Assembly (NCBI GenBank): GCA_016508695.1
Contig: VNKQ01000002.1
Coordinates: 1,116,001 to 1,180,000 of the forward strand
DNA length: 64,000 nt
DNA from: Hyphodiscus hymeniophilus
Taxonomy: Eukaryota; Ascomycota; Leotiomycetes; Helotiales; Hyphodiscaceae
Reading direction: 5' to 3'
The position numbers and the translations under genes are program-made. Below the pieces are notes generated by a model. The model had not been told where the DNA came from, did no database searches, and worked only from the letters and a program-made list of their open reading frames with translations. Positions 33,565 to 46,159 of this stretch are shown here, piece by piece (positions within the stretch are counted from its first letter, which is position 1; the number at the start of each line of letters is the position of its first letter).

Positions 33565-35294
33565 TCATCTCCAAATTGATCGTTGGGCTAAGTTCGCTGG
33601 CCGGGGGTCGGTGGTATCAAGTCTAATATATGGCGTCTCGAAGGCGTTTGCGACCTCAAAGCCAACGGCTATTCTCTCGTGAGGAATCATGTATCGAAGC
33701 CAGTTGGTATTGGCCGGTACTATGTGGATGTTGCGAGTTCGGTCGAGAATGATGTCTCCCCGATTGATGGCTAATGCTCTAAGGTCCGGAAAGACTTCCG
33801 TGAGGTGTACTCTGCTGCCAGAAGTCGTAATTGCATATTGGCCCAGGATGGACGAATACTCTGCTGGTAGATTGGGGTGATAATAGTGAGCTACCCTGAA
33901 CGGGTGGAAGAGACCGCGAGCGTATAACCGAAGAGATGTCAGGTTGTGTGTGTTTGCGAAATCTGGATCCACACCTAGCACATCACATACAATAAGTCGG
34001 TATCTATGCTCCAGCTCAAGCGCGTCGGCCTGTAACCCAGCACCTTCCATAACTAGAGATTCTAACTCAATAGTTGGGACATCATCATAGACATCTGGAT
34101 GGTAGCCGACATCCGGGATAATGAGCTCTGATATACTATGATATGTAGCACCAGGAGCAGTACGGCCCGTAACAGGACCGGCAAGATGCATAGGCAGGCG
34201 CTCCGAAAGCATGCTGGCCTGTTCCGCATTGCCATTATCAAGAGGACCGGCGGTTGACCGGCGCGTGCGAAGCTGTCTAGGTTCGCGGGTTGGTGTCTCA
34301 GGAGTCTCAGAACGGCGAACTTCTGATTTGATATTTCGACTGGTAGATTGCCGGCTCCTCTTGCTGGAGCGGCCAGTCGTAGTCGGCGCCTTGCGCTTCG
34401 AAGATCTGGGCGTTTTTGCTAGTGTTGCTTTCTGTCTCGGAGTGACGACTCGCTTCGACTTCGGCTTGCCTTCGTCGTCGCTGTCATCATCCTTCGGGCC
34501 ACTGCCCAACGAAATCTTCCTCCGCTGCTCAAGTGCCAACTTGCCCGCTTTAACCTCAATATTCCGTTGTCGATTCAGCTGGCGATTCGCCTCTTTTTGC
34601 TGTAAACAGACAGTTAGCATATTCTAAATCTACGTGAGGATATTGAGGTAACCCACCCGAAGCTCCTTCTCGGGGTTGTCAGTGAACTTGTCTCCATACC
34701 GAGGATCCAACTCCTGCTTGACAATATCCTTTGACATCTACAAGCCTATTAGCTTCTGAACAACATTCATGGCAGACAACATACCTTGTATGCCTTCTTG
34801 ATCGCGTCCAGTCGATCTGAAAGCGAGTCGTAGCTTTTGTACGAATGCTTGTGACGCTTGGCCACCAATGGCTGCTTCTGGGACTGAATTGCTCGACGCT
34901 TAGGTTGATTATTAGCATATCTGCTCTTTGAAAATGTAGGAGGGAAGAAACATACGAGCCTCGTTTCAGCGGCTTGTCGGTACTCATCCTCGGGATACTT
35001 TCCCTGCAGGATTTTCTTGACGGCCTGGGTATCCTTGAGGTCCATGACCCCGGAGCAATCCTTCATTGACTCTATCATAGAGTCAATAGCGGCAGCTCTC
35101 TCTCCAGGAGTCAAAGGTGGCTCTTCGTCTTTCTCTTCGTCATCGGTGGTCTCGCCCGAGACATGGGCATTGCCATCTTCTAATTCTTCTTCTTCCTCCC
35201 CCTCGTACTCAACATCTTCTTCCTCGGACAGCTTGTAGACTCTGTCCTCAGACAAGTCATAGTCCCCTGAAAAGGGATCATTGTGGTCTGCCAT
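33565..35294 (-). CDS. Unrecognised charged nuclear-type protein, 522 aa, 4 exons
   Basis: Exons 35294-34956, 34898-34785, 34737-34657 and 34599-33565, all joining in phase 0. The N-terminus is very acidic (LSEEEDVEYEGEEEEEL). It is followed by LTPGERAAAIDSMIESMKD and a helical segment DSLSDRLDAIKKAYKMSKDIVKQELDPRYG. A Lys/Arg-rich region follows (about residues 185-285: basic clusters such as SKRKAP and SKRSRQ, with SP/TP-type sites). Then comes a folded-looking C-terminal domain with Pro/Tyr/His-rich strands (IIPDVGYHPDVYDDVPTIEL, GLFHPFRVAHYYHPNLP, EVFPDLRALAINRGDIILDR, LRYMIPHERIAVGFEVANAF). I do not recognise the family; nuclear localisation is inferred from composition only. The first intron (34955-34899) is 57 bases, in frame and stop-free, so a retained form adding 19 residues is possible, although GTATGT and a GCTAATA branch argue for splicing. 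Confidence 0.75.
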
Positions 35295-35487
35295 GGTTGT
35301 TAGTTGTTGAGTGGATGTTGACTGTTGTAAGATGGAAAGAAGTTGGTTGTTGTGGGGAGGAGGTTGAAACTTTGCTAACAGGCGAGACTCTTTTTATCGA
35401 TACTCGATCGCGACGAGAGGGCGCTCAAAGAACCTTCTCGACGCGACTAGCGCGGACGTTTACCTCTGGAACACTGGTTTCAGTGAA

Positions 35488-35850
35488 TATCGACGGTATG
35501 AGCGGCCAACGAGGCTGGGGAGATTCATCTCCATGTGAATCGATGGTATGAGCGGCCAACGAGGCTAGGGAGATCCATCTCCATGTGAATCGACAATAGG
35601 AACTACAGACAAGGCTGGGATCTACCCATCTCCATATGAGTCGATAGCAGAAACTCGACAGTAGGAACTACAGACAAGGCTGTGAATATATATCGATCTC
35701 CATGTGAATTGACAGTAGGAGCTGCAAACAGGTCTGGGAATCTATAATCCAGCTCATACTATATAACCGGCCAACAAGGCTGGGAAAATCTACGCATCTC
35801 CATGTGATTCGACAGTAAGAATTGCAGTCAAGGTTGGTTTACGCGGCTCC
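35488..35850. repeat. Decayed tandem repeat, about six units of roughly 50-70 bp
   Basis: Units share (G)AATCGACAGTAGGAACTACA, then ACAAGGCTGGGAATCTA and CATCTCCATGTG. The first two copies (35488 and 35539) are nearly identical over a 51-bp period with GGTATGAGCGGCCAACGAGG; later copies drift and vary in length. No coding frame persists through it. It starts about 190 bp upstream of the 35294 start codon. Confidence 0.75.
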
Positions 35851-38800
35851 ATACTCTCATAGAGCCATATCTAGTTGGCAATGAAAAGATTCATCAACTT
35901 TAGTAAACAAATATGGAACGAGCAAAATCCAAAATCAGGAGGAAATCGGCCCAGCCAAGTTGTTCAAAGTCGTTCACACTTGAGCCTTTTGGGCTGCCTT
36001 TGGCCTATTCATGCTTGAGCCTGATTCCGGCGAAGTTTAGCTCCTGGGCTTGACAGAGAAGTTTCTCCCACGGTCGAGAGAAAGCAAGAGCTCTTTCAAG
36101 CCGCCAACTCAAGAACATTCCATAAATGACAGCTCGTACCATGAGGTTTGAGGGATGATCTGCGAAGATGCGAAGCAGATGACTCGCTACCGCTCCTCAC
36201 CAACGACGAAACTTTCCAGAGGAGAGAGCCCCACTCGACATAACCAGTGGAGTTGGTACCCCTGAGTATGGGCTGGGCAGCATATCTGAAGCGATTGATT
36301 TCAATGCACAATCGGAAAGGAGAATGTTGAGCTTGCAGTCCCCCAAGAAAGACCAGTTTACACGAAGATTGCCAACGAAAGGAAAGGTTTCTGCCGTAGA
36401 AGGCCAAATGACTCCGTTTTAGAGGGGATGTGAAAGAAGTCCTGCGAGCTTTTTTGTTGACGATGCTGTAACTAGTAACTACCCTCTTTGACATCCCCGG
36501 AAGTCGACTTGAGGCTGTTCTCTGATTGAGAAATCGTGTGCCGACATTTGTTGCAGAGACAGATTATCGAAAGTTCGAAATATCATCTCCACCTCAGTAC
36601 ATACTTTTGGTGGTAGGGCTCATTGCTCTATGATTCTCTAGAATCTTAGGCATCATAGAAAATTATTTTGGGAGATGTGAAGTTCCAGCATTGGGACCAA
36701 TTCCTACTCCAGATGCTGCAAGCCATTTCCGAGCGATGAGTGGTAGGGTGTTCTTGCCTTGCAGACGAGGTCCGAAGTTAAGCTCGTTGACTGAACTACA
36801 GTTTCGGGATTGGGGACTTCGAGGATGATATGACTTTGTGGACCGATGATGTGATTGACATATGTAAAAACCTCTGGTCTCGAACATTGAATTGTCACTC
36901 CGAAGCACTGCTTTTGAAGTGCAAAAAGCCAACATTGGAAAGCAGCGCACAGAAATGTAGTCTTCACAAAGGTCTGAGGATGATAACTTTGACTCAAGGA
37001 CTGATATCTGTTTCTGGCAGGTCGATCATGTATCCAATGGATGCCCTCCAAAAAGGCAACGACTATAGGCGGAGTGCAAGAGATCGGCCCTCCCCAAATG
37101 CTCCACCAGAAGACTTTCACTCGGAGAACATGGCAAAGGCGTTGTCAGAATGTTCGGAGCTTGGGGCGCTGAATCTCCACAAGCAGATTTACTTCTGCTT
37201 ACACGAGATCTCTCCACCCGGGCAATAGTTGCGAAACTTCATAACGATCATAATTCCGACAACGACATGCCACCCGACACTCGACACCCGACATCGATAA
37301 CTCGATCGACAGAGAGAGGCAACATGATCCCAATTGCCTAACCCGAAAGGGGATTCTAGAATCAGACCACGGATGAAACCTTGTGCTTACCTTCCGGAGA
37401 AGATCACGAACTTCGAGTCAAGCTCGAAGCATAAGAGTTCAATTCAGTTGCGACAACATGCGGTGCCGTTTTCGAGAGGGAAGCCGGGGCTTTTATAACA
37501 ACGAATCTGAGACCAGCGGCACTGACCCGATTTAGTTCCAACTATTTTAAGTGCGTAAGAAGAGTAGATAAGTTACCTTTGGATCCATGGATCATTGGGT
37601 CCTTCTCCGGAGCAGAAGTAAGGAGCAAGGACTTCTATACTGAGCAAAAGTCAGCGTCAACTTCCAGCATACTTTGGTTCAACCCTCCAACCCTTCTTCC
37701 ACTGAACATTTTCAATCGAGTATCATGTAAATGCCACAAGTGAGAGGCTAGTAGCCTAAGTGTGATGCGTGGATGGATAAGAGTCCGTTCAGCCGGGTTC
37801 CAAAGTGTCGAATTGGGCTGAACGTCAGACGTTTGCTGGGATACCATTGATCCGTGGAGGCTAAAACGTTAAAACAATTGTCAGCTAAACTGTACTCATG
37901 AGTGCAGTTAAGTGCCTAGTCGGCATTCATGCATTGTGTGGATCGGGTATACAGAGAGCGCTGCATGCCTCCACCCTCAAGTCACCAAGGCAATACAGTG
38001 AATTGAAATCAACACTTACATCTTGCAGAGCGACGTACCTTATACCTATCAAAGTCATCGTTCATAGCTAGATCAAGTCCAAATTTCGTTGCGTTTCTTG
38101 CTTGAAAATTATCGAAAGGTCCTGAAATCGAAGGGATTACACAAGTCGAGTAGATGAGCTGTCAAAGCGTTATGATTCTTGAAAAAAATGTAAACGGTAA
38201 TACGAGTCGAGCGAGCTATGTGTATTGTTTCAGAGATCTCATGGATGACCTGAGAGGAAGTGCTTGGAGGATTCATCAGTGGTAATCACCGAAGCAGGGT
38301 CTGCTGAGTCCTGACTGAGACTACCGTTAACAGAGTGTCGTAGCGGGTACTTAAGGATTCCTAGCGACTGCCTAATGAGAGTATATTATTGGAGAACCTT
38401 ACCTTCGCTTCAGTTTGTATTGCATTTTAGCTTTAATATCGTAGAGCTGGGATTTGTAAAGCTAGTTACTGCAAGGAGACATCAGTACCGCCGCCGACAA
38501 GGATTTTTAAAGGTCCAATGCAATAGCTTCTTGGAGTGGAGATATAAGTGGATCAACTTACCTTTCTCGTTCATGACATCAGCATAGCACAAGCTAGAAG
38601 TTATTGATCTTGCTTGTGTAGTCAAGAAGTCTTTGCCCTTTTGAAAAGTCGAAGGCTCAATACCTTTTTGGGGAAAAGGGAATCCTCGCTGTGCCGGTGG
38701 ACACCGAATAGTTTTTGCTAGGGACCTTGAGCAAAGGTCTGCAGTGTTAGTAGTCACTGCTTGATTCCATCAAGATGGGTTGTGAGAAGGGATTGTGTTG

Positions 38801-40712
38801 TGCGTACCGTTGTGCAATTGAGGTTCTTCGATCTTGGCAACTTGTGACCAACAGCTACCAGGAGATTAGGACCTCCACAGCAAGGGAAATAAGGACGAGG
38901 AATCATAGAGGAACTTACTTACCTGTACGAAATTATTGGAGATGGAAGACCAACAAAAGTTGATGACTGCTTTTGTTGTAGTGATGAAGGGAACGGTGTG
39001 GAAAACCGGTGAGAAATATGATGGTCTGTGTGGGGGAAGATGCGCAGTTGGTTGAGGACGTCTATAGAAGAGAATCACTGTCGTGAAAAGAAGGTAGGTA
39101 GTCAACCAGCATGATCTCAGAACCAACATCGCGCTATGGTGTTGCGGCATGATAACACGTATCTCAGCATGTCAGAGCAAAAACTTACACCGGAATCTCA
39201 AAGAATTGGCCACAACTCAAATGGTATGCGCCTTAGAGTCAGCGACAGTCTCATAAAAGTCTGGGTTTCGCTTACCTCTGGAACGATCTTCAGCAGCATA
39301 TTTTGTGGACTCTTTCAAGTAATACTTCACTGACGGCACTGAGACATTTCGACCATTAGTGAAACTCTCCCCTGATCTTTTGCACCTTGTCTTCTAACAT
39401 ATACACACCCGCGGCCCATGCCACAGACAAGACCTAAAGGCCTGCAGGAAGCTGCAGCACACAACCTGTGGCCCATTGCAATCTCTTGACATTGATTCAT
39501 CTGTCCAGAAGAGAGGAGGATGGTTGTGAAATTACGCTCACCAGGAAACTATCTCCTCCCCAAGTCAGCTCATCTATAGGCTGGATGTTTCCTAATTTCA
39601 GTCCTTAGATATCGCTCAGTTGCAGATCGATGCCATCCTTCGCGCCTTATACTTATAAGAGGAGATCGTTTGTCTATGGATGCACAACGGCAACTTACTT
39701 TTGTCCTCTATCAAACACACTGCGGTATAGCCAGCGTATGCAACATCTATGGCTTACTTGCTCATTAGAGTTGGGCCAAGAGTTCTATCAAAGACTTCAT
39801 CGAGCTGAAGCATGCACTGGGTAAGACTTGGTGCTATTTGTTATATGGGTTCCCACTCGCGCAACACTGCAGATTTTGCTAATGATAGTGCTAAATAGAA
39901 ACAATCAAGCAACAATCATGATAGGAATATGCCGATGCTGAGAAATGAAAGGAAGGAAAGGACATACCAGAGTGGCGTTGGAAAGATACCCATGACATTG
40001 TGGTGTCATGAAGCCTGCTCTAAGACAACAAACCTTGCTTGGAATGACAGCAAGATTGCTGTCCTACTGCCCAAGTATGTCAATACTACACTGTTGCAGA
40101 ATTCTAGAGAGACGTCTTTGCTTGGAAGAGGAGAGCATGCACAATGGACAAACAATTTCAAAATGCAGGATTCAAATATTCTGTTGCTATTAAAAACAGT
40201 TTCCAAGTTAGATTCTGAGGTCAAAGTGGCATAGACTATTAAGTGCATATTATGGGGAGATGTCACATCCCTATCTGAAGAACTCGCTGCAGACAAAGAA
40301 CAAGAAGACTCACAAACTGTAAAACACTGAGATTAACTTCGATACTCTTGGAGGGCTTTGGAGTTTGTTATACAGTTATTAACACTCTTGTACCACATAC
40401 AGGCACATCTGATACTCACTGGCTTTCTGTGCAAGGAGAGAAGTCATGTCACTAATAATAAAAGAGGTGACAGCAAGATGTATAAACTTGGTCTGCATGG
40501 AGACTGTATGCAACACATATGTGGTCACACATTTGGCCAGTGTTCAGGTAGAAGCAATGTCTTTGCAAAATTTGAAAGCAGTAGGCATCAAACCAACAAA
40601 CGCATTGAACGAAAGAAGACATGCAATGTGAGCACTTGGTGTGCATTTGACAGCCAGACTCCTGACCCCCACATACCCCTTTTTTACGCGAACGCCTAAA
40701 GTCTTAGTACAT
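35851..40712. other. 4.9-kb gene-poor region, no supported gene
   Basis: Base composition is ordinary, not RIP-like. Short frames (for example 36704-37120, 38482-38757, 39929-40234, 40358-40699) overlap on opposite strands and have no domain, signal peptide or consistent splice pairing. A long non-coding RNA or an eroded gene could lie here but I cannot support one. Confidence 0.4.
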
Positions 40713-41827
40713 TTACCAGTTTCTACGTCCCCCACGCCCTCGTCCAAAGTTGCCTCCCCGATTTCGTCCTTCCATACCCTGTTCATAACCATATCCCATC
40801 TGGTTCTGGCCTTGGCCAAATCCCCCTTGTCCTCCGAAGCCTTGTTGATTACCACCCTGTGCTCCCGATCCACTGGTTGCAGCATTACCCTGCATAGCTC
40901 CGAACATTGCTGCAGGATCCATTTGACTTGGATCTATGCCTTGTGCCATCATCTGCTGCATCATCGCTTGCATTTCAGGTGTCATTCCTTCCATTCCAGG
41001 CATCGCAGCGCCTCCAGCAGCTGGCATTCCGGCCATGCCTGGCATACCGCCCATCATCATCATATTCAAATCCTCCATCATTTTCTTGTTATTTTGGGCG
41101 ACCTTATCTTGACTGTATTCCGATCTTAAAGAGTCTTGCTTGCTTGCGTAGAGGGCCCATGTGAACTCGTCAAATCCGTAGTTGAAGTAATCGCTGACAT
41201 CCGTGCCTGGTCTGCGCCACGGTTTGTCATTTTCGTTCAAATCTTGCCATATTAGCTTGAGGCCCTGCGAGACAGATATGAAACTCACCTTCATCAATAT
41301 TGACCTGTGTGATCGGCTTTCCGGCAGGCTCGTAGATTGGCTTCGCATTCACATCGATCTTAGAACTCGAAATTCCAGGTAGATTTGCGCCCGAGACCGG
41401 TGGGGTAGCTTTTGCTAGAGCCTCCTTTTTGACAGCTGCCGGCTTCGTGACTATATCGCTTGATGCGGCTCTTTCGGGAATGTTGCGGATGTTGTTATAT
41501 TTCGCCGTGCTATTCATAAATTAGCTTTGCCGGAGGGAGGTTTGCGCAGGGAGCGTACGGGGCCGTTGGAGCAGCACTCGTTCCTTCTTTTCGTTCTGTG
41601 ACGATTTCAATATCCTACATATCTGTCAGCGGAAGACGTCAGGAACATCTGGGTTCGTTTCATACTGAATCGCTTCCTTCTGAGTCTTCTTCCTCGCCTT
41701 CTTCTAGACCCTCTTCTTCTTGTTCCGCTTTCACATCGCTTTCATTGGCTCCCTCACCCTCTTGCTCTTGCTCGGAAGCCTCTTTCGTGCCATCTCCATA
41801 AAAGTCATCATCTTCATCGACGTCCAT
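40713..41827 (-). CDS. FIP1: Pre-mRNA polyadenylation factor Fip1, 322 aa, 4 exons
   Basis: Exons 41827-41666, 41614-41559, 41509-41289 and 41242-40713; the second exon is only 56 bases, and all phases agree. The N-terminus is MDVDEDDDFYGD followed by Glu-rich sequence and SDSDIEIVTERKEG. The conserved Fip1 motif spans exons 3 and 4: DVNAKPIYEPAGKPITQVNID, then NDKPWRRPGTDVSDYFNYGF and DEFTWALYASKQ. The C-terminal half is Met/Gly-rich, then Gly/Gln/Arg-rich (RGRGGRRNW end), an RNA-binding-type tail. Fip1 tethers poly(A) polymerase to the cleavage and polyadenylation factor in the nucleus. Start chosen at MDVDEDDDF, which matches the family; an upstream in-frame Met at 41902 is unlikely. It is head-to-head with NUP49 across 184 bp. 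Confidence 0.95.
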
Positions 41828-42011
41828 TTTGATTAAGTGTTGGTTTCGATAAGCTTGAATGGGGCGACGTTGAGGTCTGGAGGAGCGAGCAGGGGTCTTC
41901 ACTAGCGCCTAAATTCGCGTTCAACCATATCGATTATTTTGCGATCTTGAACATCTTGAACATCACGTCTTCCTGGCACCCTCAGATCTCAGAACAGTAT
42001 CCCCGCTACTT
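41828..42011. promoter_or_regulatory. Shared divergent promoter, FIP1 / NUP49
   Basis: 184 bases separate the ATGs of two essential RNA-metabolism/transport genes. No strong TATA box; contains a direct ATCTTGAACATCTTGAACATC duplication near 41945. Confidence 0.6.
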
Positions 42012-43808
42012 ATGGCCCTTGCTAGATCGGCGAGTGGTCCTGGTGGTCTAAGTATCAACACCAATTCCGCCAATTCCCTTTTGTAAGTTCTCACTTTGTG
42101 TTTGGAGCGCGTCAAAGTGACATGCAAGGAGCCGAAGCTTATCCTATCTACTGCAGTGGATCGGGCAGCACGCCAGCACCAGGAGGAATGTTTGGAAACA
42201 CCCAGGCTAGTAAGCCGCTATTCGGTGCTCCTGCAAATACTACGGCTCCTCAATCTGGAGGTCTTTTCGGCGCAACTACCTCCCAGCCAGCTGGCGGATT
42301 GTTTGGTTCAACCGCTACGACCTCACAACCTCAGACCGGCGGCTTATTTGGATCTACGACTCCTCAACCTTCAACGGGTGGCCTTTTTGGATCTGCTACA
42401 AGCTCTCAACCCCAGGCAGGTGGACTGTTTGGATCTGCTACAACTTCGCAACCGCAGGCTGGTGGATTATTTGGATCTGCTGCGGCATCTCAACCCCAGG
42501 CTGGAGGTGGATTATTCGGGTCTGCTGCAACTTCTCAATCTCAACCCGGCGGACTCCCTGGATCAACTGCCCCCTCGCAAACCCAAACTGGCGGATTATT
42601 TGGTTCGAATGGTGGGGGACTTTTTGGCAACACCACTACATCTCAACCAGCATCATCAGGCGGATTATTTGGCCAATCAACAGTGGCATCCCAGCCGCAG
42701 CAAAGTGGTGGACTGTTCGGAGGACTTGGTCTTGGATCACAACCGGCACAAAACCAAAACCAAAACCAAACCCAGAACCAGAACCAAAATACAGGTGGAG
42801 GACTTTTCGGAGGTAGCTCAGCAAACCAAGGAAGCTCGCTATTTGGTGGCGCGCAAAGCCAGAACAAGCCCGCCGCAACGTCTTTGTTGTAAGTTCCTCT
42901 TTGTTAACCAGATGAAGTCAAGCTAATTAAAATATAGCGGCGGCCTCGGATCCAGCCAAAATCAACAATCACAGTCGCAAAAATCCACGATGTCACAGCA
43001 ACCGCTTGGTGGGGGATTTCTGTCCTCCAACCAACAGCAGCAATTCGCTCCGGGAGTGAGAATCGACATGGCGAATATTAAAGGCAGTACCCGTGTCCAG
43101 GAACTCCATGAAGACCTGCAAAAGCAGTTAGCGTTCATGGACGGCATCATCCTAGCTCAAGAGGAGCGGATGACAGTTTGCCAGGCTTTTATGCCACCAC
43201 ACGGTCAAAAAATAGACAATGTACCGAGCGATGTCGAATACTGTACTCGAAAGATGAGGGCACTAGCAGATCTTATGGACGGCGATGTGGAAGCGGTTTC
43301 AGGCCTGAAGCTCTTGGTTGAAGAAGATGCCGAACACGCCAAGCTGAGTTTCCGAGCTATCGACAACTTGAAGTTACCTCCTCAATACCACAATCCGGGC
43401 TGGCCGACGAAAGCAACGAGTGGCGACAATCGATCACAGGGCAATAGCTCGGCTGCCGATTCTCAAGACATCGTGGGATACTTCTCGGCTACGGCGGATG
43501 ACTTGAACAGCAAGCTCGCGAAATACCAGAAGAACATCAGCGAGATCGAAACACATCTGCGCGGTGTCGAAGTTTCAACAGCACAACAGATTCAAACGTT
43601 TGTCTCGAGGAAACAAGGCGGCGGCGCAGCACAGAGTGATGAGATTCGGGAGCTGGCAGAATCATTTCAAGATTTCGAGAGAGGGATATTGAACGTTGCT
43701 GGAAAGGTTGGAAGCGCAAGAGAGAAAGTTCAGAGCCTACAACTTGGCGGTTTTATGGGCGCAAACAGTGGTGCTACGAAGACCAGGAGAACCAATGGGG
43801 TGTATTAA
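42012..43808 (+). CDS. NUP49: Nucleoporin Nup49/NSP49 (Nup58 homologue), 557 aa, 3 exons
   Basis: Exons 42012-42082, 42157-42888 and 42938-43808. The short first exon encodes MALARSASGPGGLSINTN and joins LFGSGSTPAPGGMFG across a GTAAGT...GCAG intron. Starting at the frame near 42098 instead would lack an ATG. Residues about 20-265 are GLFG-type FG repeats (a dozen GGLFG units separated by Ser/Thr/Gln spacers, with a (NQ)n run near the end). The C-terminal half is coiled-coil (RIDMANIKGSTRVQELHEDL, YFSATADDLNSKLAKYQKNI, EIRELAESFQDFERGIL). Nup49 forms the central-channel Nsp1-Nup57-Nup49 complex; FG repeats build the permeability barrier. Repeat DNA is GC-normal and intact. Confidence 0.95.
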
Positions 43809-44095
43809 GATACATTGGAGGCAATTGGGAACATCGATTTCATGGAGTATGGTGTTATGGATGCATGAGTCTGGGCATATCACTGATGTATAATGATCCG
43901 GCATTGAATGAATATGCCAGTAGATGGCTCACTGATCTGAATCGTTCAAGTTCCTTCAATTCTGTAGATGACGATCTACTCGTCTATGTATATCAACGCC
44001 ATGCTTTGCCCAAAATCTGATGTTGCAATACCGTCTTGGGTAAGCCCATGTCCCCAACGCCGGCTCAAAGCGCAAGAAAAGATCAATAGTCAGGC

Positions 44096-45331
44096 TCAAT
44101 CGTTGTAGTTGCTCTGTCTACTCCCGTCCTTATTCACAAGGGGAAGTCCATACCTCTGCGCCAAGTCTTCTTCTTGACTCTTCGCATCCTCAGCCAGGAA
44201 AGGCTTCTCAGCCTGGGCGCTCACTCTGACGGCATGTCTCCGATGCGGAGCAAAGCCATAGCTAGCAGTGTGATTCTAGCGTCTGTCAGCATCATCCAAA
44301 TCTTGAGGCCTAGCGAATGAACATACCGTAATCCTATTATCCCACATCGCAACGTCGTCCTTACCCCACTGGAATCTTACGTGAAGCTCCTGTGTCGACG
44401 CCACAATCTCGTTCAAGTACCCAATGATCACGTCACTCTCAACCTTGGGAATGCCCACGATCTGCGTCACAAACCCCGGGTTGAAGAACAAGCTCTTCCA
44501 TCCAGTTACGGGATGTGATCTGATGAGCGGATGTTCGGTGACAATCGGCTCTCTTCTCACAGGACGACCAGCTGCTCTCGAGCCTTCCGCTTGCATGTGA
44601 CTTGAATGCAATGCTGTCAACGATTCGAGATATTTCTGCATTGGCTTTGAGAGCACATCATAGGCCGCATATTGCGAGGACCAAAGCGTATCTCCTCCAC
44701 CGCCTCTTGGGGGTCCAGTCAGGACTTTTAGGGACGTGTAAGAAGGTGGTTGAACCTCGTACGTGACATCCGCATGCCACAAAAACGAGGGGGCGAATAG
44801 TGCTCTCTGGTCCGTGGAATTCTCATCTGTGTACACTACGTGCACATCATCCAAATCTCCTCTCTTCGGAACGGACGTCGTGGCGTGCCTATGCAAGCTC
44901 CCGAAATAAGCACCTAGTTCTCGCTGTGCGTCGATGGTGAGGTTTTTCTGATTACGGAAGAAGACTACGCCTCTTGTGGCGATCAAGAGTGCGAGGTCGT
45001 TCTTTGCCGCTGTGGAGAGCGTAGATAGGTCCACACCGTGGATTTCGGTGCCAATTTTGGGGTTGTAATCAAAGATATCTGTTGCGGTTGCCAGAAGATC
45101 CTTGAAGCCTGGGTTGCCGAGATGCGCTTTGTCGTTATAAGGAAGTTCTGGAATGGCGGGCCAGTGCTTGTCTGGGAAAGAGGGTTTCAAGTCTTCATGT
45201 TCGTAGGTATCGTGCTTCTGAACGAGTGTTCGGCCAGGGGTATAGGATAAGACTTTTGAGATGTTGACTTTCGTAGGCAAAGGTCTGGCGGGGGTTTGGT
45301 CCAAGTAGCCGACTTCTAGTGAAGGAGCCAT
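44096..45331 (-). CDS. TauD/TfdA-type Fe(II)/2-oxoglutarate dioxygenase, 394 aa, 2 exons
   Basis: Exons 45331-44327 and 44275-44096; the intron GTATGT...CTAG separates MWDNRIT from NHTASYGF, and both halves are needed for the iron site. Metal ligands are His186 and Asp188 (LWHADVTY) and His337 (NHTASY). Arg348 or Arg352 in HRRHAVRV would bind the 2-oxoglutarate carboxylate. The typical TIATRGVVFFRNQ-like and EHPLIRSHPVTG motifs are present. The family hydroxylates sulfonates (taurine) or related small acids with release of sulfite, or sulfate esters; fungal members serve sulfur scavenging. The exact substrate is not readable. No targeting peptide is evident, so cytosolic. The last gene before the transposon cluster. 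Confidence 0.92.
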
Positions 45332-46049
45332 ATTGAAATACAAAACAGAGTTGCTGAGAAGTCAAATGGAAAGTTCAAGATAAGCACTTACTAGAACGCT
45401 CCGAAATGTGAAAACAGTATTGTAGACCAAACGGCCGAGGGCAAAGATGCAACATTAGAACTTATACTTGTATGCTCAAGATCGATTGCACCATAGCTGA
45501 CGTGGATCACCTCATGCAGGAGTTAATCGCAGCAACATCCTCACCAAACTCTCGTGGAACGGGAAGGAACGCCTGCCTTTCTCCATAGACGCTTGGCTTA
45601 TTCTGGTCAATATTTGCCATTGAAGCCGGGAGTTGGCACTTACAAATCCTGGCTTATGAGATCAATTCACTTGCAGAAGTCCCAGATTCTGGGGGTGGAG
45701 AGTGTCCCGCCCTCTGCCAGGTACAATCGAGTCTTGACTTGGCCATGAAACGCACATCATGGTTCCAGGATCTTGGGAAGCTCACCGGTCTGACGCCTCT
45801 GACAGACGCTGACGGCGATCCTCACCGCACCACGGCTTGTAGGCTTGTCTGAGTTGCTGACTTCACACGCGCGAGGACTCCTCCTCTCAATTAATTCCAC
45901 ATCATATCAAGGATGTCCTCAATGTCCTCATGTCGCTGTTCGCCAGTGGTGGTTGATGGGGAGCGGGCTTTCTCGATGTCGTACTGCGCCATTAGAGCAC
46001 TCGAGTGCACACAGGCGTGTGGTTGGTTGTTCGTCAGCAACGAAACCTT
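45332..46049. other. Intergenic 5' flank of the dioxygenase gene
   Basis: About 720 bases of normal composition ending at the Copia target site. No supported gene; short plus-strand frames at 45554-45748 and 45845-46051 have no features. Before insertion this sequence continued at 51051. Confidence 0.5.
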
Positions 46050-46054
46050 AATTT

Positions 46055-46159
46055 TGTTAAGAATACCTGAATAAGCACTTAGTAATCAACCCCTATATAG
46101 TGGTGAAATCTCTTTAACACTAAGAGTTAGTTATCGAATATATTACTTAATTCGCAATA
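46055..46159 (+). repeat. 5' LTR of the Copia element (105 bp)
   Basis: Begins TGTTAAGAATACC and ends CGCAATA. Differs from the 3' LTR at five positions, all C/T or G/A transitions at CA or TG dinucleotides. Confidence 0.95.

Noticed and set aside
36704..37228. Overlapping open frames of about 130 codons on both strands
   Set aside because: No domain, composition or splice support; frames on opposite strands of the same DNA cannot both be real.
42098..42156. NUP49 starting within the frame at 42098
   Set aside because: That codon is GTG, and the stretch is an intron with GTAAGT and CTGCAG ends; the spliced exon from ATG 42012 restores a continuous LFGSGST start.
42096..42926. 276-codon plus-strand frame rich in Leu and Gln
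   Set aside because: Shifted frame of the NUP49 GLFG repeats; repeat DNA keeps it open by composition.
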